Origin: a virus
Length of the DNA: 26,007 nt
IMG/VR virus record: IMGVR_UViG_3300024520_000441
Span: 1 to 26,007 of that record
Reading direction: 5' to 3' (one strand)
Part shown: piece by piece, positions 8,389-15,291 of the stretch
Numbering within the stretch: position 1 is the first letter of the stretch
Layout: the number at the start of each line of letters is the position of its first letter
The notes under the pieces: model-generated
The model's input: the letters and a program-made list of their open reading frames with translations, nothing else
Database searches by the model: none
Told to the model about the DNA's origin: nothing
Program-made: the position numbers and the translations under genes

Positions 8389-8676
8389 TCACCGCAGCTG
8401 TTGAATGGATTCCTTTATCGCCTCCTGGCCGGCCAATAGTCCTGCTTGGTTTGCCAGGATCGTGCCATGCGCCTCGAGATTAGCCAGTTCAGCCCGCTCG
8501 CCTTGGCGAATGTCCTCCTCGCACGCCTGCAGCCGCATCTCCACCCGCTTCTCCACCTCCTTGTCTGCCTCTCGATGCTGGCCACTTGCTAGTGTCCCCG
8601 AGACGAGCCATCCGACAAATAACCCAATCGCCCCTATTAGCGCTGGGGTTAGCGGCTTCAGGATTTTGGATCTCAT
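8389..8676 (-). CDS. Single-pass membrane protein with coiled coil (holin/spanin-like)
   Basis: This 95-residue protein has one N-terminal transmembrane segment (about residues 11-31, TPALIGAIGLFVGWLVSGTLA). A charged helix (about 36-95) rich in Glu, Gln and Ala follows and is likely coiled coil. N-anchor plus periplasmic helix is the layout of inner-membrane spanins and some holins, but no lipoprotein partner or endolysin is seen nearby. It starts at ATG 8676, 5 bp after the thermonuclease-like gene. A lysis role is a hypothesis from topology alone. It could equally be an unrelated small membrane protein. Confidence 0.6.
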   Translation of the reverse strand: MRSKILKPLTPALIGAIGLFVGWLVSGTLASGQHREADKEVEKRVEMRLQACEEDIRQGERAELANLEAHGTILANQAGLLAGQEAIKESIQQLR

Positions 8677-8681
8677 GCTCT

Positions 8682-9041
8682 CTAGTCCCTCGGTTCGGCA
8701 AACCCGTCGCCGATCATGCGTTGGTTAATGCAAGCATCACCATCCCATAACTCCACGAGCAATCTCCGAAACGAGCCAACTTCATCCATCTCCGTCCTGA
8801 TCAGCAGCGGATCGGCCTGCGACAGCAGTGACCGTAAATGCTCCGTTGCCGCGTTTCCCGCTGCCTTCTCCGATCCCACTACCTCTGGTGCATTCATCCC
8901 CAGCAGCCGACAGTACCGGTGCTTACATTCCCAATCCAGCCCAACGGAGATGGCTAAGACCACCGTGTCTCCATCTACCACGCGGATAAGCTTGGCCTTG
9001 TAAATCCAGCGGTCTTCGTCTGTAGGAGGGGTTGTATTCAT
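8682..9041 (-). CDS. Thermonuclease-like (SNase/OB-fold) protein
   Basis: This 119-residue protein matches the staphylococcal nuclease family, whose members cut DNA or RNA using Ca2+. Visible motifs are VVDGDTVVL (residues 21-29, the DGDT calcium-binding loop), CRLLGMNAPE (44-53, with the equivalents of Arg35 and Glu43), and SFRRLLVEL (89-97, with the Arg87 equivalent). The position matching calcium ligand Asp40 is Asn (MNAPE), a variant also known in phage relatives. No signal peptide is present, so it would act in the cytoplasm or in the virion. It could process host or foreign DNA, or have lost catalysis and serve as a binding module. The start is ATG at 9041. Confidence 0.75.
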   Translation of the reverse strand: MNTTPPTDEDRWIYKAKLIRVVDGDTVVLAISVGLDWECKHRYCRLLGMNAPEVVGSEKAAGNAATEHLRSLLSQADPLLIRTEMDEVGSFRRLLVELWDGDACINQRMIGDGFAEPRD

Positions 9042-9056
9042 GTTCCGATTCCCATC

Positions 9057-9506
9057 TCACCACTCCCCATATCGTGTGAAAAACAACTTCAGCCAGGCCC
9101 AGCCGCGGGGCCGAGCCGACAAATCTCCACCATACTCGCATGCGAGCGCACCCCAGGGGCGTACCCGCAAAAAGAATGTTCTGGCTGCTTTCGGCGCCAG
9201 GTTGGATTTTCTAAGGTTCCGGAAGAAGATATAGTCTATTTCCTTCCGCTCTTTTTCATCCTTGCACACAGAGTATCCGTAATCGTGAAAGTGCCCCGCT
9301 GCTCTTAGGTCACAGCCCATCACCCTGTCAGGCGAAAAAGAGTTGCCGTTGGAAATAAAACTATCCGGCGGGCAAGGGCCTTCCATGATCACAAGTAACG
9401 CCAGCGGCAGGTCGCTGTTGGTGATCTCAGCATCACCCTTACAGCGCCTCCACCATCGTCGCAAGATGCGAACAGCCCTACTCGACTTTTTCCCCTGCCT
9501 TGCCAT
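9057..9506 (-). CDS. DUF1353-like phage protein
   Basis: This protein has 149 residues from ATG 9506; a GTG at 9515 is also possible. The centre carries SFSPDRVMGCDLRAAGHFHDYGYS followed by a charged helix, KERKEIDYIFFRNL (described here in two parts). The H-D-x-x-Y motif followed by an acidic Asp helix is the signature I associate with DUF1353, a family common in phages and of unknown function. The C-terminus is aromatic (RPRGWAWLKLFF). It overlaps the end of the upstream membrane-protein gene by 29 bp. In other phages DUF1353 genes sit near lysis or tail genes, which fits here. A hydrolase role has been suggested only by the His-Asp motif and is unproven. Confidence 0.6.
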   Translation of the reverse strand: MARQGKKSSRAVRILRRWWRRCKGDAEITNSDLPLALLVIMEGPCPPDSFISNGNSFSPDRVMGCDLRAAGHFHDYGYSVCKDEKERKEIDYIFFRNLRKSNLAPKAARTFFLRVRPWGALACEYGGDLSARPRGWAWLKLFFTRYGEW

Positions 9507-9867
9507 TGAGTTCACTCACATGTGGCACGTCAATCAGATTCCCTTCGCTGTCGTAAAATCGCACATCGTACTCCGAGTCGATCGGAGCTACTTGCGCGGG
9601 GGGTACTATCGGCACCTTGTCTTCCTGGTTGTATGACCATAGCCCGTAGGCGCCGAGGCCACCCAGGGCAAGCACGGCGAGTTCCTTCCAGCTGATGCCC
9701 CTGTTGCTGCGATCTATTTCCTGGTTAAACCCCATGTCGTCCTCTGCAACATCCAGGGCTTTGTGGGTGGCCTTATCGTACAACCTGTTCTGCCGGGTGA
9801 CTCCTTTGAGGTATTCTCCGTACAGCAGCTGCTTATCTACTCCCGAAGATTTGTTCGAATTCGGCAT
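9478..9867 (-). CDS. Single-pass membrane protein, hypothetical
   Basis: ATG at 9867 was chosen because GGAGG lies just upstream. An ATG at 9894 would add 9 residues and has no good ribosome site. From 9867 the product has 129 residues. A transmembrane helix (WKELAVLALGGLGAYGLWSY) lies near residues 60-80, after a polar N-terminus. A small Pro-rich, beta-like tail follows (KVPIVPPAQVAPI, then EYDVRFYDSEGNLIDVPHV). It overlaps the upstream 68-residue gene by 35 bp and the DUF1353-like gene by 29 bp. No family recognised. It could be a membrane-anchored virion or lysis accessory protein. Confidence 0.6.
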   Translation of the reverse strand: MPNSNKSSGVDKQLLYGEYLKGVTRQNRLYDKATHKALDVAEDDMGFNQEIDRSNRGISWKELAVLALGGLGAYGLWSYNQEDKVPIVPPAQVAPIDSEYDVRFYDSEGNLIDVPHVSELNGKAGEKVE

Positions 9868-10039
9868 CTGCCTCCGCCTCTCTATCCAGGGCATCCACCA
9901 AAGCAGCTCGACCAGCAGCAGCTATGTCGAGCGCCTGCAGCGTTGCCACCTTGGACCAATCGACCCGCTCACCCTGTTCGACCTGCTCGGCCGCCTCGGC
10001 AAGCCGATCGCGCTCAGTAATTACTCGAAGTCGACTCAT
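9833..10039 (-). CDS. Small helical protein, hypothetical
   Basis: This 68-residue protein is almost entirely helical and acidic (MSRLRVITERDRLAEAAEQ and onward, DALDREAEADAEFEQIF). It has a strong AGGAGG ribosome site 5 nt before ATG 10039, overlapping the stop of the preceding gene. It is likely real because of that site and the coupling with both neighbours. It could be a coiled-coil dimer. No function can be assigned. Confidence 0.6.
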   Translation of the reverse strand: MSRLRVITERDRLAEAAEQVEQGERVDWSKVATLQALDIAAAGRAALVDALDREAEADAEFEQIFGSR

Positions 10040-10047
10040 GCTTCCTC

Positions 10048-10284
10048 CTAGGTGATCGTCTTGTTCACGATCGCATCAAAAATCTTGTTGCGGCGGTCGG
10101 CATTCGCCTCGAAGTTCTTGCCCATAAGCGTGAGCGTACCTGCCTGCTCGCGGGCGACGACGGCGTTCATGTTGACGTCCGTCGGCGTGTCATTCGACTG
10201 CGAATGCTGGCCCTGCCGAGTGGCGTCAGCATCCTCGGCCGGTCCAAAGCCTTCACTGTGTTCAGGGGCGTTCGGGTCTGCCAT
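10048..10284 (-). CDS. Small polar protein, hypothetical
   Basis: This 78-residue protein has a disordered, Asp/Asn/Gln-rich N-terminal half (MADPNAPEHSEGFGPAEDAD) and a helical C-terminal half (AVVAREQAGTLTLMGKNFEANAD). Its ATG at 10284 overlaps the end of the collagen-protease gene by 23 bp. The C-terminal part resembles short phage virion-associated helical segments, but no family can be named. Conserved overlap on both sides is the main support for it being a gene. Confidence 0.6.
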   Translation of the reverse strand: MADPNAPEHSEGFGPAEDADATRQGQHSQSNDTPTDVNMNAVVAREQAGTLTLMGKNFEANADRRNKIFDAIVNKTIT

Positions 10285-11575
10285 TGGGGTTCTCCTTCTT
10301 TCTGGGAACGATTTCGTAAGATCCGGGTTTCTTCTCGATAAAGGGCATGTCGCCCACTACTTCCTGCCTTTGATTGTCGTAGGTTGCATAAATGCGACCT
10401 GTCGCGTCTACGTGAATCTTCGTAAGTTTGCCACCGGTAGCGCCCGGCTCTCCATCCTCACCATCGTCCCCGTCTTCCCCGTCCTGACCATCCTCTCCCG
10501 GTGATCCGGTAATAGACTTCAGGAAGGATTCATCCGTTTTAAGCTGCGTCACAATGGTGGATACGAGCCGAGCCACCTGCTCTTCCGTCATCCCCTCACC
10601 GGCATTCCCTGGGTCGCCCTTCTCTCCGGGTTCCCCTTTTTCGCCGTCTCGTCCTTTGAGTCTCGGGTCATCCTGGATCCTCTCCAGAACCGCTTCCACT
10701 ATTTTATCATAATCCACCTCACAGGACTGCACGGGGGGGGCGCCTAGTGGGGACGGCATGGTCGGATCCGTGAGTGGCGGTGGCACTGGACTTGGCTTTA
10801 ACTGCGGTATTTGCGGCATTCGAGGCGGCTCGCGTGGTGCGCACCGCGATCTGGAAAATATTTGTGCCAGCATTCCGGGGCGCCAACATGCGGCTATCGT
10901 GTGACCGTCTCTATCGCCATATGAGCTAGTCCTGGAGATCACCCCAACCACGTGGCCACCATTGTCAAGGACGGGCCCACCAGAATCCCCCTGACTGGAT
11001 CCACGGGTGATGGCAATGCTATCGCGACTCTGCTGTACCATCCTGCCGGCCGTTGCCTGAAACCCCCGCCTGGGCATGCCACCGAACCCCACCATGGTAA
11101 GGTTGTCCCCAGTGGAGGGGTATGTCCTGGAGACCGTAATGGGAGGCACGCTTGGCTTGCCGCTGAGGGCGAGGGTGGCTACATCGAACTCAGCCGACCC
11201 TAGAAAGGCAATCTTGCCAGTAAAGCTTTCGCCGGAATGCGGGAACTCGACGACGATCTTGTTTGGGTCGCTGTATCGCATGACATGCCAAGCTGTCACC
11301 AAGACACAAGCATTTGTCTCCGTGTCTCGCATCCACACACCAGAGCCCTTGCCCCAGTTGTTAACTGACCGATCGAACGTCCGAACGATGCAAGTACCAG
11401 GCCAGAGAGCCAGGTTTTTCGAAGTTGAACCAAGACCTTGCGTGCGGGGTGAGTCGACACGACCCACGGGAGGCCGTGGCGGTGTGCCAATAATGCCTCC
11501 ACCGTCCCATTGACCTGTTGCTGATCCTGCAAAGACCAGCACCAGAAAGATGGCGAGTAGTATTTTCTTCACCAC
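10262..11575 (-). CDS. Secreted trypsin-like serine protease with collagen-like tracts
   Basis: This 437-residue protein begins with a clear signal peptide (residues 1-21, MVKKILLAIFLVLVFAGSAT). A chymotrypsin/trypsin-fold protease domain follows, with all three catalytic residues in family context: His97 (VTAWHVM), Asp131 (EFDVATL) and Ser198 (GDSGGPV). Residues about 246-283 form a Pro-rich linker. Two collagen-like Gly-X-Y tracts follow (about 308-326 and 357-382, the second very acidic), separated by a helix, then a small C-terminal domain. Such tracts trimerise, so a trimeric exported protease is likely. It starts at GTG 11575, one base overlapping the upstream TAG, with AAGGGGG as ribosome site. 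Placement among virion genes suggests attack on host surface or matrix proteins. Acting on virion proteins is an alternative. Confidence 0.85.
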   Translation of the reverse strand: MVKKILLAIFLVLVFAGSATGQWDGGGIIGTPPRPPVGRVDSPRTQGLGSTSKNLALWPGTCIVRTFDRSVNNWGKGSGVWMRDTETNACVLVTAWHVMRYSDPNKIVVEFPHSGESFTGKIAFLGSAEFDVATLALSGKPSVPPITVSRTYPSTGDNLTMVGFGGMPRRGFQATAGRMVQQSRDSIAITRGSSQGDSGGPVLDNGGHVVGVISRTSSYGDRDGHTIAACWRPGMLAQIFSRSRCAPREPPRMPQIPQLKPSPVPPPLTDPTMPSPLGAPPVQSCEVDYDKIVEAVLERIQDDPRLKGRDGEKGEPGEKGDPGNAGEGMTEEQVARLVSTIVTQLKTDESFLKSITGSPGEDGQDGEDGDDGEDGEPGATGGKLTKIHVDATGRIYATYDNQRQEVVGDMPFIEKKPGSYEIVPRKKENPNGRPERP

Positions 11576-12285
11576 TAGTCCCCCTTTGTTTCTATGCCCT
11601 TAATGTCGCTCGGGCCGTGCTGTTTGACAATTTGCCCCCTCAGTTCTTGGCGACTCAACCCCGCCAGCTCGGGATTCTTTTGAACTGCCATCCTGGCGTT
11701 GCTCTGTATCAGATCCTCGGCAAGTGGAATTTCACTCTCGAGTGGATCAACCAGCGGTTCTCTATAAGGCGTATTGACCGCCCCTTCACAGGCCCAGCCA
11801 CGTTTTTCGCATAGCCGGCGTATGTATCCTCGCCCCTGAGACGGGCCCACAAAAGCCTCTGGATCACCCTGAAAGCGGGCCAGGCCGGACTGGTAAACGT
11901 CTCCGGCGCTGGGAACGTAGCCGCGCTGACACGCTTTCCGCAGTATCGCAGTCTTTTGCCGCTCGTCCACGAACTGGTCTCCAAGCATTGGCATACCGTG
12001 AAAAAAGGTGGAGTCCGTATTCAACACGGGCCCCGACTGGCACGCCACCATCTCGGCAAATCGATGTGTCTGACCAAGCCGCCGCAGCCGGAAGTAAAGC
12101 GCTCGCCGCGACACACCAAAAGAGGTAAGTAGTGGCTTTATCGCATCACTCCCGTCAAGTTCAGGGTGCTCTGATATGCACTCCGCGTGGCTGAGAGGAC
12201 AGAGCAATAAGTCTATATCGTCCCTCCACTCCGGGTTGCGCTGAAGAAATACACTCACCCATTCGGGCCACTTATTTTTTAGCAT
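11575..12285 (-). CDS. Hypothetical protein with HTH-like segment
   Basis: ATG 12285 gives 236 residues; a GTG at 12294 is an alternative start. The N-terminal third contains DAIKPLLTSFGVSRRALYFRLRRLGQ (about residues 47-72, described here as one helix-turn-helix-like segment). It resembles the C-terminal helices following the HExxH domain in ImmA/IrrE-type proteins, but no HExxH is present. The remainder has CQRGYVPSAGDVYQSGL and charged helices with no family recognised. It overlaps the portal stop by 14 bp and ends one base into the protease start. Possible roles are a regulator carried in the structural operon or a portal-associated protein. The function is open. Confidence 0.6.
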   Translation of the reverse strand: MLKNKWPEWVSVFLQRNPEWRDDIDLLLCPLSHAECISEHPELDGSDAIKPLLTSFGVSRRALYFRLRRLGQTHRFAEMVACQSGPVLNTDSTFFHGMPMLGDQFVDERQKTAILRKACQRGYVPSAGDVYQSGLARFQGDPEAFVGPSQGRGYIRRLCEKRGWACEGAVNTPYREPLVDPLESEIPLAEDLIQSNARMAVQKNPELAGLSRQELRGQIVKQHGPSDIKGIETKGD

Positions 12286-14626
12286 TGTCCGCACCCCCAG
12301 CGGCCGGCTTGGCCCTGGCCTGTTGCCTCGCCAAGGCCACCTTGACAGCGTTTAGTTCTCGGGTTTGTTCCAGCTCCTGCTCGAACTTCTGTGAATCCTG
12401 CAGCGACTCGCGCTCATGATCCACGCGATCCTGTTGATGCTCCCTGGCAAAGTTTTCGACATCGTGGGACATTCCGATCTGGTGCTCTGCATCCTTCTGC
12501 TCCAGGGATTGTCGACCCTGCTCTATTTTGGTGACCGCATCTATCTTGGCCGCCTGTTGCTTAACCTGCATGTCCTGCATCTTGCCTTCGATGGTCAGCC
12601 GAGCCTGCTGCTGTTTCCCAATCGCATCTACTTGTTTCAGATCTAGATCCATTTGCTTGCCTTGCAGGTCCATCTGCTTGCCCTGGAGCTCCGCCTGGAT
12701 CTTCTGTTGCTCCATTTGGAGCTGCTGCTGCTGAAGCTGAGCGGCCTGCTCATCCTCCTGCGGGGCGGGAATCTCCATGCCTTCCATATTCATATCCGCA
12801 GCCTCGCCCCATTTCTTTATCATCTCATTCACGGGCGTATAGTCGCCCGACTGCTGAGCAGCGCCTGCGGCAATGGGTAGCCAAGTGGTGATCGCCTGGT
12901 TGATGTTCGCAATGTCTCGATCCTTGTCTGGGCGACGCATACTGGACGCGGCAACGGTAAATCCCATTTGGCGTGCGACCCTTTCCCGTGGAGTTCCCTG
13001 TACGAATGCATCCCACAGCTGAGCACCTGTTTCACCTAGCAACGGGGCAACATCGCGACCGTGTACAAAGGTCCTGGCGCAGAATGCCTCGAGGCTCGCC
13101 ACGCGACTCTGCCACTTAGCGACCTGTTTTGCCATATAAGCTGGACGCACGCCGGCGTTTTGCCTGCGAGCCATGGTGGTTTCCGCCGTACGGTCTTGGG
13201 TTCCCTGGGTGTTTTGCCCGTAGACGAACTCCGTCAACCCCGTTCGCTTGTCGAACAACTCCGACACTGCCTCAATAATCCTCCACACGTCCAGGTTGGT
13301 TTGCGGCTGCTGCAGCACCTGAACGGAATCCGATATCTTGGGGCTCAGGGTGGCGGGAATAGCGAAGACTGTTTGGTCCTGCCCGGTACGTAGATGCTTC
13401 AAGAATCGCTCATACGCCGGCTCAGTAACCGCCCAGAAGTCTCTGGACGAGGACCAGATGCGGTTCATCAAATGCGGGATCATCACATTCAGGAACTTGA
13501 GTTCACCTAGCGCCGGAGCCAGCGGGGCGACTGGCCAGGCGCTGTCGGGGTCTGGATAAAAATCAATTACATCGATCGGCCATCTGTCATCCGCGTAGGT
13601 TTCGATCGGCCATTTGAAGCGGTCTCGCACGGCATCCGTCGTAGCGCCGGAGCGAAGGAAATCAGACGGACAATTAAGCGGATATGGGACGTTGGGCGAA
13701 ATAGCCAGCCACGCGTAATCCCCGATGGTCTCTTCCAGGTGAGCCTTCAGGGGTGTATTCATCCCAGTAAGGCGGGAGCCCACGCCGGTCTTGGACCAAA
13801 CCTCGTAGTACTCCATCATGTCATTCGTTTGGCCCTCCACCTTTCGGGCAGCGTACTCCGAATCCGTGCGAAGCTCACCTTCCGCCCAAGCAGATTCAAG
13901 ACTGGCTCGACCCTTTAGACTGTCTGGCTTCAAGCCAAACCTCCGCTCCACTTCCCACACGGGCGCAATTCGCCTCAGGGCGATCCACTTAGCATCCTCG
14001 AGCCTTGAAAAGTCGGGGTCTATGTACAGATTTTCAGGGGGTTCACGAAAGCAACCGGTCAGCGTTCTGCCAGATGCAGGGAACTGATATGGCTTTACCC
14101 ACAACACGCCACGGCCCTTTATCAAAGCGTCCACCACGGCGAGCAGAGAGTGCTCTTCCAGCCCTCCGCCTGGCATTTCTCGTGGCGTATAATTCAGCCA
14201 CTCCTGCAAGAGATAGGCAATGATGTTGTCGACCAGAGAGTCCTGCTGTTGCCCCTGGATGACTTGTTGATGAAGGGCCTGCACGTCAGGATTTTCAGGA
14301 TCTCCGAATACTTGGATCGGGACCTCCTTGATCCTCTTTCCCTTTACCGTCCGATGTGGAATGTCCCAAATAAGATTCGGCCCAAACACAGCCACCATCT
14401 CAAACGCCTTGTTGATGGTGACGCGAAAACGAGGGGCGGGAACACCCTTCCAAAACTTCTTCTGGTAGGATGGGTCCCACATCGCGGCGGCGGACTTGCT
14501 GTAGAACATCATGCATTCTTCAGCAATCTCCTTCCACTTGGACCGGGATTTCCGGGCAAGCTCTATCTTGCCAGACCAGCCAGATGTAAGCGGGCGGAGG
14601 AATTCCAATTCTGGATGGATGTCCAT
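12272..14626 (-). CDS. Portal protein
   Basis: This 784-residue protein forms the dodecameric DNA gateway of the capsid. The N-terminus has ARKSRSKWKEIAEECMMFYS and PRFRVTINKAFEMVAVFGPN, typical of large portal proteins. The centre has ENLYIDPDFSRLEDAKWIALRR and the conserved-looking TGLTEFVYGQNTQGTQDRTAE segment of portal wing/stem regions (quoted to 20 residues or fewer each). From about residue 615 the C-terminus is a long Gln-rich coiled coil with near repeats of GKQMDLQ, likely the portal barrel or an extension into the capsid. Length is above the usual 450-750 because of this tail. It lies downstream of the terminase, the normal packaging order. Confidence 0.8.
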   Translation of the reverse strand: MDIHPELEFLRPLTSGWSGKIELARKSRSKWKEIAEECMMFYSKSAAAMWDPSYQKKFWKGVPAPRFRVTINKAFEMVAVFGPNLIWDIPHRTVKGKRIKEVPIQVFGDPENPDVQALHQQVIQGQQQDSLVDNIIAYLLQEWLNYTPREMPGGGLEEHSLLAVVDALIKGRGVLWVKPYQFPASGRTLTGCFREPPENLYIDPDFSRLEDAKWIALRRIAPVWEVERRFGLKPDSLKGRASLESAWAEGELRTDSEYAARKVEGQTNDMMEYYEVWSKTGVGSRLTGMNTPLKAHLEETIGDYAWLAISPNVPYPLNCPSDFLRSGATTDAVRDRFKWPIETYADDRWPIDVIDFYPDPDSAWPVAPLAPALGELKFLNVMIPHLMNRIWSSSRDFWAVTEPAYERFLKHLRTGQDQTVFAIPATLSPKISDSVQVLQQPQTNLDVWRIIEAVSELFDKRTGLTEFVYGQNTQGTQDRTAETTMARRQNAGVRPAYMAKQVAKWQSRVASLEAFCARTFVHGRDVAPLLGETGAQLWDAFVQGTPRERVARQMGFTVAASSMRRPDKDRDIANINQAITTWLPIAAGAAQQSGDYTPVNEMIKKWGEAADMNMEGMEIPAPQEDEQAAQLQQQQLQMEQQKIQAELQGKQMDLQGKQMDLDLKQVDAIGKQQQARLTIEGKMQDMQVKQQAAKIDAVTKIEQGRQSLEQKDAEHQIGMSHDVENFAREHQQDRVDHERESLQDSQKFEQELEQTRELNAVKVALARQQARAKPAAGGADNAKK

Positions 14627-14642
14627 ACGGATCGCCTTTGGT

Positions 14643-15059
14643 TTACTTGCCGTTGCCCTGCGCCTGCTTTACCTGTTCGTGCTGCTCCGCCCGTCTCCGC
14701 TGGTCTTGTTCGACCCGCTCCTCCTCCAATCGCGCCTTCTCCGCATTTTCCGCCAGGACCACCTGGTGGTACTTCATCGCATCTCGCTGCTTGCTGTACG
14801 GTGGAAATTTCCACACGCCATTGCGGCGAAATGGGCGATTCGTATCCGTACGGCGATCGTCTCCAGCCCAATGCACACCGGGCTTGTAGTACATTGTGCG
14901 ATGCGGCTCGAACACGGCAAGCATGATCCTGCCAGGCCCTTCGACCTTGACGCAGGTTGCGGAAATAGGATCGTCCATTCGCTGGTCATCCTTGTAATAA
15001 TGAACATTCCATCCGATATCTGCCGTGGCCAAGATTTGTCGCTCTGGGATCTTTGGCAT
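14643..15059 (-). CDS. Hypothetical protein before portal
   Basis: This 138-residue protein has a beta-rich N-terminal half containing RIMLAVFEPHRTMYYKPG and GVWKFPPYSKQRDAMKYH. A highly charged, helical Gln/Glu/Arg-rich tail (about residues 100-138) follows. ATG 15059 lies one base after the preceding stop (TGACATG), so it is coupled. It fills the slot between the terminase and the portal, where phages often carry small packaging accessory proteins. No family recognised. Confidence 0.65.
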   Translation of the reverse strand: MPKIPERQILATADIGWNVHYYKDDQRMDDPISATCVKVEGPGRIMLAVFEPHRTMYYKPGVHWAGDDRRTDTNRPFRRNGVWKFPPYSKQRDAMKYHQVVLAENAEKARLEEERVEQDQRRRAEQHEQVKQAQGNGK

Positions 15060-15060
15060 G

Positions 15061-15291
15061 TCAATCTCTCCGATCTCGCTTGCTTAAATGGGTTACATCG
15101 GGCTTCAACAGGGTGAATCCAGTCATGGAAACATGCTGACGCTCGCACGGGACTCGCAGGGTGCAAGGGCCCTGGACAGTGTCTCGGATGGAACAGGTGT
15201 GGGTTCCGCCACAGTGCGGACAGTCAAACTCAAAAAAATCAAACCTCTTGTAAAATCCAACGTGGACGGCCGCAACGGATGGAATATTCAT
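15061..15291 (-). CDS. Small zinc-ribbon-like protein
   Basis: ATG 15291 was chosen because it forms an ATGA overlap with the terminase stop; an upstream TTG at 15321 is less likely. The product has 76 residues. It contains a CPHCGGTHTC motif (around residues 24-33) followed by PC and PCERQH at about 42-50, enough Cys/His for one zinc site. The C-terminus is basic (HLSKRDRRD). A structural zinc ribbon that contacts DNA or the terminase is plausible given the coupling, but no family is named. Confidence 0.65.
   Translation of the reverse strand: MNIPSVAAVHVGFYKRFDFFEFDCPHCGGTHTCSIRDTVQGPCTLRVPCERQHVSMTGFTLLKPDVTHLSKRDRRD

Noticed and set aside
12616-12760. Trinucleotide-like repeats (ctgctg) near 12700
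   Set aside because: They encode the Gln-rich coiled coil of the portal C-terminus and reflect protein composition, not a separate element.
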